Source: Hafnia psychrotolerans (GTDB lineage: Bacteria; Pseudomonadota; Gammaproteobacteria; Enterobacterales; Enterobacteriaceae). Taken from it: DNA of 64,000 nucleotides. Positions 19,714 through 27,996 of the stretch are shown piece by piece. Position 1 is the first letter of the stretch; every line of letters starts with the position of its first letter. The position numbers were made by a program, and so were the translations under genes. The notes below the pieces were generated by a model, which saw nothing but the letters and a program-made list of their open reading frames with translations, did no database searches and was not told where the DNA came from. The DNA is taken from NCBI RefSeq assembly GCF_014639435.1, contig NZ_BMFZ01000001.1:48748-112747 (forward strand), given 5' to 3'.

Positions 19714-19788
19714 ATGAAACTGAAAAAATTAACTGATACTAAAGCCGCAGGCGGGTGCGGTGTAGTGCAATTTTCGTCACTTTTATGA
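19714..19788 (+). pseudogene. Possible 5' remnant of a P4-type tyrosine integrase gene
   Basis: GGAG, 6 nt, then ATG opens a 25-codon frame whose start reads MKLKKLTDTKAA. LTDTK followed shortly by Ala is how many P4-family integrases begin. After about codon 12 the similarity ends and a stop follows. The place (tRNA side, reading away from the tRNA) is where such an integrase gene would start. A short chance match cannot be excluded. Confidence 0.35.
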
Positions 19789-19852
19789 TTTTATGTGTTA
19801 AATTTCACTTGTGTATTTTTATTCTATTCTGAACCATTTCGTAGGTTTTTAT

Positions 19853-20911
19853 ATGATATCCAGAAAGATTGAACAGATGTTTTTAGATAATGCAATGAAA
19901 ATAGCAGAGAAGAATAATACAACTATCGATTATGTTTTTGAAAAACTTAAGGACAAGTTTGAGCCACTACTTGATGAGCTGGCAAATATTCATAACTCTG
20001 GATTGGAAAATAATAAATATGATTACTTGAGAACCCATCTTAATGAAATGAAAGGTTTTCAACAAAGGCTTAATAACACGTGGGGTCAGCCGTTAGGACG
20101 CTTTGAAATGATGATCGTCATGTGTCGAGAACTAGGTTCAGAAGTTAATGACGAATATAGAAGTGGGAATAGTAAAAGTTATAAGTTAGACGTGCTAACT
20201 AGGCTACACGCACATTCATTACAAATAGCTTGTGAAATCCTCCAGTTACTAAAGGGTGGGTTCGCAGATGGAGCCATGGCAAGGTGGCGGTCTTTGCATG
20301 AGTCAGCAGTTATATCTCGCCTAATATCAATGAATGAAGATTCATTGGCAGAAAGATATTACTTCCATAAATTTATAGATGATTATAAGTTTTCTTTAAG
20401 TTATGGAGAACATTGTGAACGCCTGGGTTTCGAAGAGTTAGATGAGCGATCTCTTAGCAAAATAAAAAATAAATATAATGAACTTTTAACTAAATATGGC
20501 GAGAGTTATAAAAGTGATTATGGCTGGTGTGTTGAGCTTTTTAATAAGAAAAAAGTTACATTTTTTGATGTGGAGTCTTTTGTCGGGCTATCATATTTGA
20601 GGCCATTTTATAAATTTTCGAGTAATAGAGTTCACATCGGTTCGAAAAGCATAGGTTATAAACTGAGCTTGTCTTCATCATATAAAATTCGGGATGATGA
20701 AATTTTGCTTTCTGGGCCCTCTAACGAAGGATTAGTAGATCCAATGCAGTGTGCAGGATTATCGCTGGTTGATATTACTGACTCACTACTATCAGTGATT
20801 CCAACTGTAGACTCTATGATTAGTACTAAAATTCTAACGATATGGAATGATAAGCTGCAACAAGAATTAATAGAAGCCAATGACGAATTGGAAGAAAAGC
20901 ACATAAAATGA
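19853..20911 (+). CDS. DUF5677-like protein, possible defence cargo
   Basis: 352 residues from the ATG at 19853, which has GTAGG 8 nt upstream; a GTG at 19811 would add 14 residues. The sequence is AT-rich and uses AAA, AAT, TTT and ATA codons much more than the neighbours, a sign of transfer. The central stretch LLKGGFADGAMARWRSLHE resembles the conserved helix of DUF5677 proteins, followed by a helical region. No signal peptide or membrane segment is seen, and no nuclease or ATPase motif. Such proteins often occur in mobile islands and defence loci, but their function is unknown. It is the sole gene of the tRNA-Thr island. Confidence 0.75.
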   Translation: MISRKIEQMFLDNAMKIAEKNNTTIDYVFEKLKDKFEPLLDELANIHNSGLENNKYDYLRTHLNEMKGFQQRLNNTWGQPLGRFEMMIVMCRELGSEVNDEYRSGNSKSYKLDVLTRLHAHSLQIACEILQLLKGGFADGAMARWRSLHESAVISRLISMNEDSLAERYYFHKFIDDYKFSLSYGEHCERLGFEELDERSLSKIKNKYNELLTKYGESYKSDYGWCVELFNKKKVTFFDVESFVGLSYLRPFYKFSSNRVHIGSKSIGYKLSLSSSYKIRDDEILLSGPSNEGLVDPMQCAGLSLVDITDSLLSVIPTVDSMISTKILTIWNDKLQQELIEANDELEEKHIK

Positions 20912-21027
20912 CCAAGTGCTGAGGGCATGAACTCCTTGCGTCGTAAATTGTTTGATGGGGGTTCTTATGGGGGCATTTTTTTGATTGTTTTATAAAATTA
21001 TATATAAAACAAATGATTGCTTGTATT

Positions 21028-21059
21028 TTCGATTCCGGTAGTCGGCACCATTTCTTAAG
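21028..21059 (+). other. Right attachment site (attR)
   Basis: An exact 32-nt copy of 19274-19305: the tRNA-Thr 3' end plus nine bases, with no tRNA body in front of it. Sequence divergence starts immediately on both sides. Confidence 0.9.
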
Positions 21060-21187
21060 TTCGTTATTCGCAGACCCTCAGTGAGAAATCTTAGTACCCG
21101 TACCCGCTAGAATTTATCTAATGTTGCTTCTTTTAATGGCGCAATCCCAATGCGTATTGAATATGCCTTATTAATCCGGGTCATTCA

Positions 21188-21526
21188 CTATGGCTTCCTA
21201 AGCCCATCGATACCTTTCTGAGGCAAATTCAATATTGTTTTTAGGCTGTTTTCAATTCGGCTAATAATCTCTTCCCGTGGGCCATTGATCCAGCCACTGC
21301 TTGCGTAAAATGCAGCCAGGACGGAAGACATGCTTTCCTCGTTTTCAAAGCTGCGGATGAGGCAGTAACAATCGGGATCATGCAGGGAATTTCCGTATGA
21401 AACGACGTCTATACCGTGCAGGTTATGAAGTGGGACACTGATCTCAGCCATGATATTGTGGAACTCAACACCGGTGCCTTTACGCAATGTGTATTGTAAG
21501 ATCTCGACGATTTTATTTTCCATCAT
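21188..21526 (-). CDS. NIPSNAP-family-like protein
   Basis: 112 residues. The pattern (IVEILQYTLRKGTGVEFHNIM at the start, SFENEESMSSVLAAFYASSGW in the middle, ending in a helix) fits the small ferredoxin-fold NIPSNAP/dimeric alpha-beta barrel proteins. Their functions are mostly unknown; relatives include antibiotic monooxygenase-like proteins. It stands alone just outside the right attachment repeat. A short AT-rich promoter region lies upstream (21527-21600). Confidence 0.55.
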   Translation of the reverse strand: MMENKIVEILQYTLRKGTGVEFHNIMAEISVPLHNLHGIDVVSYGNSLHDPDCYCLIRSFENEESMSSVLAAFYASSGWINGPREEIISRIENSLKTILNLPQKGIDGLRKP

Positions 21527-21750
21527 ACCCTCTCCAGTTCTCTATAACGCGCTTGTTATTAAATTGATGACTTATTGATAAGTATACGGAACATAGATAT
21601 TAATGATTGTTTTTCTTGCGTTACTCTTAGCGGCAGTGTCTACATCATATAATGCGTAAGCATTTATCATGACTTTCCATCCTTTTAAGTCTTTGCCAAA
21701 TAAATTCACTGGAACCCTTCTCGCAACTTCAACGAGTTACTTGGTTCGTC

Positions 21751-22182
21751 ATGGATAATTGCGATATAATCTGCATCGCTGCGGCCCAATCCGCAGCCGA
21801 GTTTCGCAGCTCGTTTAATCTGAAGGCGGCACCGCGCGTTGCGTGTGCCGTCGCTTTGATCCAACTATTGAATCTGTGGTTTCTTTCCACTCGCAGTATC
21901 TCAATGGTGGCTCAGGCGGGGCAGCCTCCGGGCTGGCCGGTAGCCTTCAGAACCGGTACTGCGAACCTCGTCTGGGCTACCACCAATGGGTTTCGCAGCT
22001 CCCGTGGTAGTGATCAACTATCTGAAGGAGTATCAAATGAAAACAAAATCCGACTGGCATCAGGCCGACACCATTGCGGCATTGCGCAAAAAAGGCACCA
22101 CGCTGGCGGCGGTTTCTCGCGCGGCGGGGCTGAGTTCTTCCACGTTGGCGAATGCACTGTCCAGACCCTGGCCGAAAGGTGA
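21751..22182 (+). CDS. Ash/Icd-like phage-derived small protein (uncertain)
   Basis: An open frame of 143 codons whose middle reads SISMVAQAGQPPGWPVAFRTGTANLVWATT, much like the repetitive Ash-family (Icd-like) proteins of P4-related elements (a MVGWAG, GW/SGTANPV, TT pattern). Only this part, up to about 22036, looks meaningful; the remainder overlaps the Ner-like gene in another frame. The DNA also contains a hairpin and a repeated 12-mer reminiscent of the P4 immunity region, so the frame may be a by-product of a regulatory RNA region. The exact start is uncertain. Confidence 0.35.
   Translation: MDNCDIICIAAAQSAAEFRSSFNLKAAPRVACAVALIQLLNLWFLSTRSISMVAQAGQPPGWPVAFRTGTANLVWATTNGFRSSRGSDQLSEGVSNENKIRLASGRHHCGIAQKRHHAGGGFSRGGAEFFHVGECTVQTLAER
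21801..21812 (+). repeat. GTTTCGCAGCTC repeat, copy 1
   Basis: The 12-mer GTTTCGCAGCTC recurs exactly at 21990-22001. Just upstream of this copy is a perfect hairpin GCTGCGG/CCGCAGC (21778-21797), and between the copies lies the complementary heptamer CTGCGAA (21959-21965). The arrangement is similar in concept to the seqA/seqB/seqC elements of phage P4 immunity. Confidence 0.5.
21990..22001 (+). repeat. GTTTCGCAGCTC repeat, copy 2
   Basis: Exact second copy of the 12-mer at 21801-21812, 36 nt before the start of the Ner-like gene. It could pair with the CTGCGAA core 24 nt upstream. Confidence 0.5.
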
Positions 22183-22297
22183 AGCCCTGATTAGTCAGGC
22201 TATCGGTGTGGATCCGCAAACGGTTTGGCCAAGTCGCTATTTTGATCAGCAGGGTAATTTAATAGCCCGACCGCTACGCGCACCGAATAAACGCTAA
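22037..22297 (+). CDS. Ner-like (Nlp/SfsB family) DNA-binding protein
   Basis: 86 residues, start chosen at the ATG behind GAAGGAG. The body is a lambda-repressor-like HTH of the Ner family: DWHQADTIAALRKKGTTLAAVSRAAGLSSSTLANALSRPWPKGE, then IGVDPQTVWPSRYF. Ner proteins of Mu-like phages repress early transcription; chromosomal relatives such as SfsB are regulators. Here it follows the Ash-like region, so a phage origin is likely. A GATCTTCA/TGAAGATC hairpin (22302-22326) follows the stop. Confidence 0.88.
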   Translation: MKTKSDWHQADTIAALRKKGTTLAAVSRAAGLSSSTLANALSRPWPKGEALISQAIGVDPQTVWPSRYFDQQGNLIARPLRAPNKR

Positions 22298-22406
22298 TTT
22301 TGATCTTCAGGCGACGGTTGAAGATCGCTGCCGCCTGTGAATCTCTCAAGAATTCCCTCCAATCCCGATACTCCCCCCACAGCAACCCCAGCGTGGCAAT
22401 AACGCC

Positions 22407-23180
22407 TTATCTGATCTCGTTCATATAGACGTAATTATCGGTACTGAACCGGTGATGCGCCAAAATAACTGGCACTGCGCTTTGGTCAAATGACACTTCG
22501 TCGATCACCATCACGGCGTGAGGCGAGGGCAGTGCCAGTAAATGTAAATCCTCTTCGGTCGCCAGGCATGCGGTGATCTGCTCACGCACGGCAGCCACGC
22601 GGAGGCCGTATTTTTCCAGCAGAAAGCGGTACAACAGCGGCGGTAAATCTTCAGCATCAGGAAAGTCGGGCAGGCGATCGGCGGCCAGAACCAACTGTTC
22701 ATGCATGGTGGGAATGTCATGTATTTTGCGTAAACGCTTAAGCCGGATAACGCTGGACTGCGGCGCAATCTGTAACTTTTCTGCTTCATCGGCATTGGCC
22801 TGGCCGGTCTGGTAATCAATGACCACTGTTTCGGAATGGACCAGCGAACCATCACGACCGTGCAGGCGAAAATACTGGAAGAAATAACTTAAATTGTGCA
22901 GCGGCGCCCAACCGGTAACCACCGTGCCGGTTTTACGGCGGCGCATCAGCAGCCCTTCGGTGGTTAACGCCGACAGCGCTTTGCGCACAGTGCCCACTGA
23001 TACACCAAAATCTGCCGCCAGCGCATTCTCGCTGGGTAATACCATGCCCGGCGTCAACTGCCCCATCAGGATAGATTCACTGATATGACGCTTCACCACC
23101 TCATACAGCGGCGCGCCTTCCCTGTCGCCTAAACGGGCAAAGCTGTTTACTTCCTGCTCACCTTGTTTTTTCTGATTCAT
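22407..23180 (-). CDS. GntR/HutC-family transcriptional regulator
   Basis: 257 residues. N-terminal winged helix of the GntR type (about residues 22-90: PLYEVVKRHISESILMGQLTPG, LPSENALAADFGVSVGTVRKAL) and a C-terminal UTRA ligand domain (about 110-250), which places it in the HutC group. It is divergent from the M20-ABC operon, and a 17-bp palindrome lies between the two starts; local control of that uptake and hydrolysis operon, and of itself, is the natural inference. Ligand unknown. Confidence 0.9.
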   Translation of the reverse strand: MNQKKQGEQEVNSFARLGDREGAPLYEVVKRHISESILMGQLTPGMVLPSENALAADFGVSVGTVRKALSALTTEGLLMRRRKTGTVVTGWAPLHNLSYFFQYFRLHGRDGSLVHSETVVIDYQTGQANADEAEKLQIAPQSSVIRLKRLRKIHDIPTMHEQLVLAADRLPDFPDAEDLPPLLYRFLLEKYGLRVAAVREQITACLATEEDLHLLALPSPHAVMVIDEVSFDQSAVPVILAHHRFSTDNYVYMNEIR

Positions 23181-23218
23181 ACCTGATTACCTGTTGACCT
23201 GAGGGGATATCTGCTTTA

Positions 23219-23235
23219 TCTATAAACTATATAGA
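23219..23235. promoter_or_regulatory. Probable GntR operator
   Basis: TCTATAAACTATATAGA has perfect 6-bp arms (TCTATA/TATAGA) around AACTA, 22 nt before the M20 start and 38 nt before the regulator start. GntR/HutC proteins bind short AT-flanked palindromes of this kind. The site may also be part of the promoter. Confidence 0.55.
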
Positions 23236-23257
23236 AATAAGATTAAGTGAGTGTAGC

Positions 23258-24553
23258 ATGCCGCGCGAAGGAAGTTTGCAATTAGCATTGGATTCCATAG
23301 AGCAAGATTCTGAGACCATTTTACGGGATCTGAGTCAGATGCTTGAGGTGGATACCTGCTTTCCTCCGGGAACCGGTTATCCGGCGTTTGCCGACGTCAT
23401 GCAATCCTTATTACAACCGATGGGGTTCTCCTGTGAACGCGTGGTGGTGCCGGAATTCCTCTGGCAAACGCCGGACGGCAGTGCGCAAGGGGAACGCGTC
23501 AACCTGCTTGCGACGCTGGATGCGGGGGCTGCCGAAGCCTGCAATCTTTACTTTCACGTTGATACCGTGCCTGCTGGCGATGGCTGGAATTACCCGCCGC
23601 TGGCGCTGACCCAGGCCGACGGCAAGTTGTTTGGTCGCGGCAGTGCCGATATGAAAGGTACGATCGTGGCGACGCTGGCCGCCATGCGTGCCGCACAGCG
23701 GCTGAATCTGGCGCTGCGGTTTAATCCGGTGCTGTTATTGTGCACCGATGAAGAGGGCGGACTGTATCCCGGCGTTCGCTATCTGGCGGAACAGAAACGC
23801 TTTGATGGCCACATGCTTAGCTTCAATGGTGGCGCGGTGGCCCGCATTTGGGGCGGATGCTTTGGCAGTATTGACCTGAAAATCAGCGTTACTGGCCGGT
23901 CTGCGCATTCTGGCGACCCGGTTGGGGGAATTAACGCCATCGAACAAGGTTTACCGCTACTGAATGCCTTATATGCGTTGAAACAGCAGGTCGAGCAACG
24001 CGAATCCGCCATGCCAGCGCCACCGCATTTTGAAGGGCGGCCTTTAACGTCGCGTCTCACGCTGGCGGCAGTGCAGGGCGGCAGTAAAGGCTCCACCGTT
24101 CCGGCCCGTTTTGAGCTGTTAATCAACCGGCGTTATTCCCCGGAGGAGTCGTTTGAGCAGGTTCTTGCGGAACTCACCGAATGTATCGACAAGGCGATGT
24201 CCGGCTCGGCCGCCTTGCGGGTTGATTATCATCTTATTGGTCATCTGGCGCCGGTGAGTGATCCGACCGGTCCCCATTGGCCGCGTTGGCTGGCTGCACT
24301 CAGTCAAGGTTTTGGTTTTAACGCAAACGATTACGCCGTTTGGGGATCTTCAACCAGTTCAGATATGGGTTGGGTTCAACAGGCCGGCATTAAAGAAATT
24401 CTGCTCGGCGGTTTAGCCCGCCCGGAGAATCGTATTCATGCATCGGACGAGTACACCACGATGCAGGATATTGTGGCTCTGGCTCAGTCCATTCTGGCGT
24501 ATATCGCCGTGGATTTTGAACCTGAGCCATCCCTCTCTGCGACTGATAGTTAG
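23258..24553 (+). CDS. M20-family metallohydrolase
   Basis: 431 residues. M20 peptidase/deacylase of the ArgE/DapE/ACY1 group. The metal site is complete: FHVDTVPAGDGW (His, Asp), GRGSADMKG (bridging Asp), CTDEEGG (catalytic Glu and ligand Glu) and RIHASDEY (C-terminal His). The dimerisation domain lies at about 205-320. Without signal peptide, so cytoplasmic. First gene of an operon with a peptide-type importer; it likely hydrolyses an amide bond in the imported compound. The precise substrate cannot be read from sequence. Confidence 0.9.
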   Translation: MPREGSLQLALDSIEQDSETILRDLSQMLEVDTCFPPGTGYPAFADVMQSLLQPMGFSCERVVVPEFLWQTPDGSAQGERVNLLATLDAGAAEACNLYFHVDTVPAGDGWNYPPLALTQADGKLFGRGSADMKGTIVATLAAMRAAQRLNLALRFNPVLLLCTDEEGGLYPGVRYLAEQKRFDGHMLSFNGGAVARIWGGCFGSIDLKISVTGRSAHSGDPVGGINAIEQGLPLLNALYALKQQVEQRESAMPAPPHFEGRPLTSRLTLAAVQGGSKGSTVPARFELLINRRYSPEESFEQVLAELTECIDKAMSGSAALRVDYHLIGHLAPVSDPTGPHWPRWLAALSQGFGFNANDYAVWGSSTSSDMGWVQQAGIKEILLGGLARPENRIHASDEYTTMQDIVALAQSILAYIAVDFEPEPSLSATDS

Positions 24554-24618
24554 TGTTCACTTTGATTTTATTGATAACGCCAACCCAGGTTTTTTAATCT
24601 CTCACTGAGGAAGTCATC

Positions 24619-26217
24619 ATGTGTGCAATGAAAGACGTTAACCGCCGCCAGTTCATCGCCGCCAGTACCGTATTAACCGGCGCGGCAATGATTCCTTGGT
24701 CTGCAAAGGCCGCTACGCCCGCATCAAGTTCAACGCCAGCCAAGGGGCAGGCGCGGCGCGGGGGAGTATTACGCATCAGTGTTGATCAGGCCGCGAATAT
24801 GCTAAACCCGCATCAGGCGCGGGTGGTTCCTGAATACTTACTGGCCGAACTGCTGTACAGCGGTGTCACGCGATTGACGCAGGAGATGAAAGCCGAAGCC
24901 GACTTGGCCGAGTCCTGGACGCCCAACGCCGACTTGTCGCAGTGGACCTTCACGCTGCGCAGCGGTCTGACGTTTCATGACGGTTCAAGCTGCACCGCCA
25001 AAGACGTGGTGGCAAGTCTGAATGCGATTCTGGACAGCAAAAATGCGTCCTCCGCTCAACATAATATCGGGCCGATTAAAACCATCACCGCCACTGATGC
25101 ATTGACCGTGGTCATCACCACCGATGGACCTTACGCCGATTTACCCGTCATGTTGGCCTATCCAGCCGCTAAAATTATTCCTGCTTCGATTGCCGACGGC
25201 CAACTGGCCCGCTTGAGCAAAGAGGCTATCGGCACCGGGCCGTTTAAACTGGTGTCGTTTGCCCCGGACCGTTTAGTCGTGGTCGAACGTAACCCGCATT
25301 ATTACGATCCCAAACGCCCTTATCTCGACAGGGTAGAAGTGGTGGTTTATCCCGACGTGATTGCCGAAGGTTCTGCGTTAATCTCTGGGGATACTGACCT
25401 GATGCAGGCCGTCCAATCCACCGAGTTTTCGCGGTTATCCAAGTCTGCCGGTGTGATCCCTCTGCGGGTGCCGGCCGGGCAATTCCTCAACGTCAATATG
25501 GCCTGTGATGTGAAGCCGTTTAACGACGTGCGAGTCCGTCAGGCACTGGCACTCTGTACCGACCGCGGAGCGATGGTCGATTTTGTCGCCAACGGATTCG
25601 GATCGCCGGGCAATGACACCCCGCTGAACACGGCGTATCAATATTTTATGCAAGAGCCGCTCAAACAGGTCAACTACGCCAGGGCAAAAAAACTGCTGGC
25701 TGAGGCCGGTTACCCCGACGGTTTGGATATCACGTTGATTGCTTCAGATAAACCCTCGACCCGGACTCAGCTTGGCGTGGCCTTACGTGAGATGGCGAAA
25801 CCTGCCGGTTTTCGCATCAAAGTACAAACCATGGCGAACAGTACTTATCTGGATCAGGTGTGGAAAAAAGGTAACTTCTACGTCGGTTTCTACAATATGC
25901 AAGCGACGGCTGATGCCGTTTTCTCGCTGCTGTACACCTCGACGGCATCATGGAACGAAACCCGCTGGAATAACCCCGACTTTGATAAAGCGGTGCAGTC
26001 TGCCCGTGAAACCGTTGATCCCGCGAAGCGCGCTGAACTCTATGGGCAGGCGCAGAAATTAATGCATGAGCAGGTACCTTCGGTGATCCCGATGTTCTTC
26101 GACTTGCTGGCTGCCAGCCGTGATTACGTGGCTGGTTATCAGCTGAATCCGCGTGGTGCGGTGTTCCGTTTGGATCACGTCTGGGTGACCGATAAAGCAC
26201 CTAACCGCAAACAGTAG
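24619..26217 (+). CDS. Peptide/opine-type ABC transporter substrate-binding protein (family 5)
   Basis: 532 residues. The N terminus has a twin-arginine-type signal (NRRQFIAAS, hydrophobic stretch, AKA cleavage site), so export by Tat rather than Sec is likely; most DppA/OppA relatives use Sec. The mature part has the SBP_bac_5 pattern: LAESWTPN, WTFTLRSGLTFHDGS, GTGPFKLVSF and NPHYYDPKRPYLD. It captures an oligopeptide- or opine-like ligand in the periplasm for the two downstream permeases. Confidence 0.92.
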   Translation: MCAMKDVNRRQFIAASTVLTGAAMIPWSAKAATPASSSTPAKGQARRGGVLRISVDQAANMLNPHQARVVPEYLLAELLYSGVTRLTQEMKAEADLAESWTPNADLSQWTFTLRSGLTFHDGSSCTAKDVVASLNAILDSKNASSAQHNIGPIKTITATDALTVVITTDGPYADLPVMLAYPAAKIIPASIADGQLARLSKEAIGTGPFKLVSFAPDRLVVVERNPHYYDPKRPYLDRVEVVVYPDVIAEGSALISGDTDLMQAVQSTEFSRLSKSAGVIPLRVPAGQFLNVNMACDVKPFNDVRVRQALALCTDRGAMVDFVANGFGSPGNDTPLNTAYQYFMQEPLKQVNYARAKKLLAEAGYPDGLDITLIASDKPSTRTQLGVALREMAKPAGFRIKVQTMANSTYLDQVWKKGNFYVGFYNMQATADAVFSLLYTSTASWNETRWNNPDFDKAVQSARETVDPAKRAELYGQAQKLMHEQVPSVIPMFFDLLAASRDYVAGYQLNPRGAVFRLDHVWVTDKAPNRKQ

Positions 26218-26227
26218 GGGGATCAGT

Positions 26228-27175
26228 GTGACGGCAAGTTATCTTTTAAAACGCCTTATGCTGGTGGTGTACACCCTGTTGGTGGTTTCGCTGCTGGTTT
26301 TTGGCATCACGCAACTGTTGCCAGCCGATGCGGCGGTCACCTTGTTGGGGCAAAATGCCACGCCAGAAGCGCTGGCCGCGGTGCGTGTTCGTCTGGGGCT
26401 GGATGCCCCCGCATGGCTGCAATATTGGCACTGGCTATGGGGCATCCTGCACGGTGATTTTGGCGTGTCGATGCGTAATGGTTTACCGGTTGCTCCCACC
26501 ATTCTGGCGGCGCTTTCGCGCTCCTTGTTACTGGCAGCCTGCGCGCTGGTGCTGATGTTAATCGTCGCGATTCCGTTAGGGATTTGGGCCGCCGTCAGGC
26601 GCGGAAAAATGGCCGATATGCTGGTCAGTGTATTGTCATACGTGGGGATCTCTTTTCCCGAATTTGTGACGGCCACACTGTTGCTGCTGTTGTTTTCCGA
26701 CGTCTGGCAACTCTTGCCAGCCACGGGGTATGTGCCGATCACTGAGGATTTTTGGGGCGGTGTCAGCCACCTCATTTTACCTTCTGTCACCGTCGCACTG
26801 ATTTTAGTCGCCCACGTTTCCCGTATGGTGCGTTCCGAAATGGTCGACGTATTGCAAACTGACTATATTCGCGCCGCACACCTTAAGGGTTTGTCGAAAC
26901 GGCGAGTGCTGTGGCGACATGCCTTGCGCAATGGCCTGTTGCCGACCATCACGATAGTGGCGCTCGATGTCGGCTATTTGCTCGGTGGGATCGTGGTGGT
27001 CGAGGAGATTTTTGCTATTCCGGGCGTGGGCCGCGAACTGATTGTGGCCGTTCAGGCGAGGGATCTGCCGACCATTCAGGCCGGCGTGTTAATCCTTGCT
27101 GCAACCTATTCGATAGCCAATTTCCTGGCCGATCTGGCCTATGTCTACCTTGACCGGCGGATCAGTTATGCATGA
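26228..27175 (+). CDS. ABC transporter permease, DppB/OppB type
   Basis: 315 residues, GTG start behind GGGGGATC. Six predicted membrane segments; the N-terminal OppB/C motif and the EAA loop (RAAHLKGLSKRRVLWRHALRNGLLPTITI) are intact. It pairs with the next permease, whose ATG lies inside its last codons (8-nt overlap). Inner-membrane half of the importer. Confidence 0.93.
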   Translation: MTASYLLKRLMLVVYTLLVVSLLVFGITQLLPADAAVTLLGQNATPEALAAVRVRLGLDAPAWLQYWHWLWGILHGDFGVSMRNGLPVAPTILAALSRSLLLAACALVLMLIVAIPLGIWAAVRRGKMADMLVSVLSYVGISFPEFVTATLLLLLFSDVWQLLPATGYVPITEDFWGGVSHLILPSVTVALILVAHVSRMVRSEMVDVLQTDYIRAAHLKGLSKRRVLWRHALRNGLLPTITIVALDVGYLLGGIVVVEEIFAIPGVGRELIVAVQARDLPTIQAGVLILAATYSIANFLADLAYVYLDRRISYA

Positions 27176-27995
27176 TATCGTGAAGCAATTAGCCCGCTCC
27201 CCGCAAGGCGCGGTGGGGCTTTTCATTCTCATTATTGCCACACTGATGGTGCTGGGTGGTGCGCATTTTGCGCCTTACGACCCGGAGGCGCTGTCGATTT
27301 TGGCCCGCTATAAAGCGCCGAGTCTGGAACATTGGTTGGGCACGGACCAGTTAGGCCGGGATATTTTCAGCCGCGTATTGATCGGTGCCCGCGCGACGAT
27401 CGTGCTTTCACTACTGGCAACGCTGATGTCGATGGTTATCGGTGCCATTATCGGGACCGCCAGCGCCTATATGGGCGGCAAAATTGACGAAATCATCATG
27501 CGAACCATGGACGCCGTGATGTCGATTCCGAGTCTGCTGTTTGCGTTGCTTATCGTCAGCACGCTGGGGCAGAGCAGTTTTAATGCCGTTTTGGCCATCA
27601 CCATTGCTTTTATTCCCGGCATGGTACGCATTGCGCGCAGTGTTTCACTGGCCGCACGCCAGCAGGATTACGTCAATGCGGCCATTGCCCGTGGTGAATC
27701 AACCCACTACATCATTCTGCGTGAAATGTTACCCAATATTGTCGCGCCGATCATCGTTGAAGCCACGATCCGCGTGGCGTTCGCCATCATGTTATTTGCC
27801 ACGCTGAGCTTCCTCGGACTGGGTGCACAACCCCCGGAACCCGAATGGGGATTGATGGTCTCTGAGGGGCGCGCCTATTTCTTCAACGCGCCCTGGATGA
27901 TGCTGGCTCCGGGTATAGCGATTGCCATCGTCGCGATCGGTTTCAACTTGCTGGGCGATGGCCTGCGCGATGCACTCAACCCAAGGAGCCATTAA
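27168..27995 (+). CDS. ABC transporter permease, DppC/OppC type
   Basis: 275 residues from the ATG at 27168, overlapping the previous stop by 8 nt; an alternative start at 27141 would overlap by 35 nt. Typical DppC marks: LGTDQLGRDIFSRVLIGARATI near the N terminus and the EAA loop YVNAAIARGESTHYIILREMLPN. Second inner-membrane subunit. Confidence 0.93.
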   Translation: MHDIVKQLARSPQGAVGLFILIIATLMVLGGAHFAPYDPEALSILARYKAPSLEHWLGTDQLGRDIFSRVLIGARATIVLSLLATLMSMVIGAIIGTASAYMGGKIDEIIMRTMDAVMSIPSLLFALLIVSTLGQSSFNAVLAITIAFIPGMVRIARSVSLAARQQDYVNAAIARGESTHYIILREMLPNIVAPIIVEATIRVAFAIMLFATLSFLGLGAQPPEPEWGLMVSEGRAYFFNAPWMMLAPGIAIAIVAIGFNLLGDGLRDALNPRSH

Positions 27996-27996
27996 T

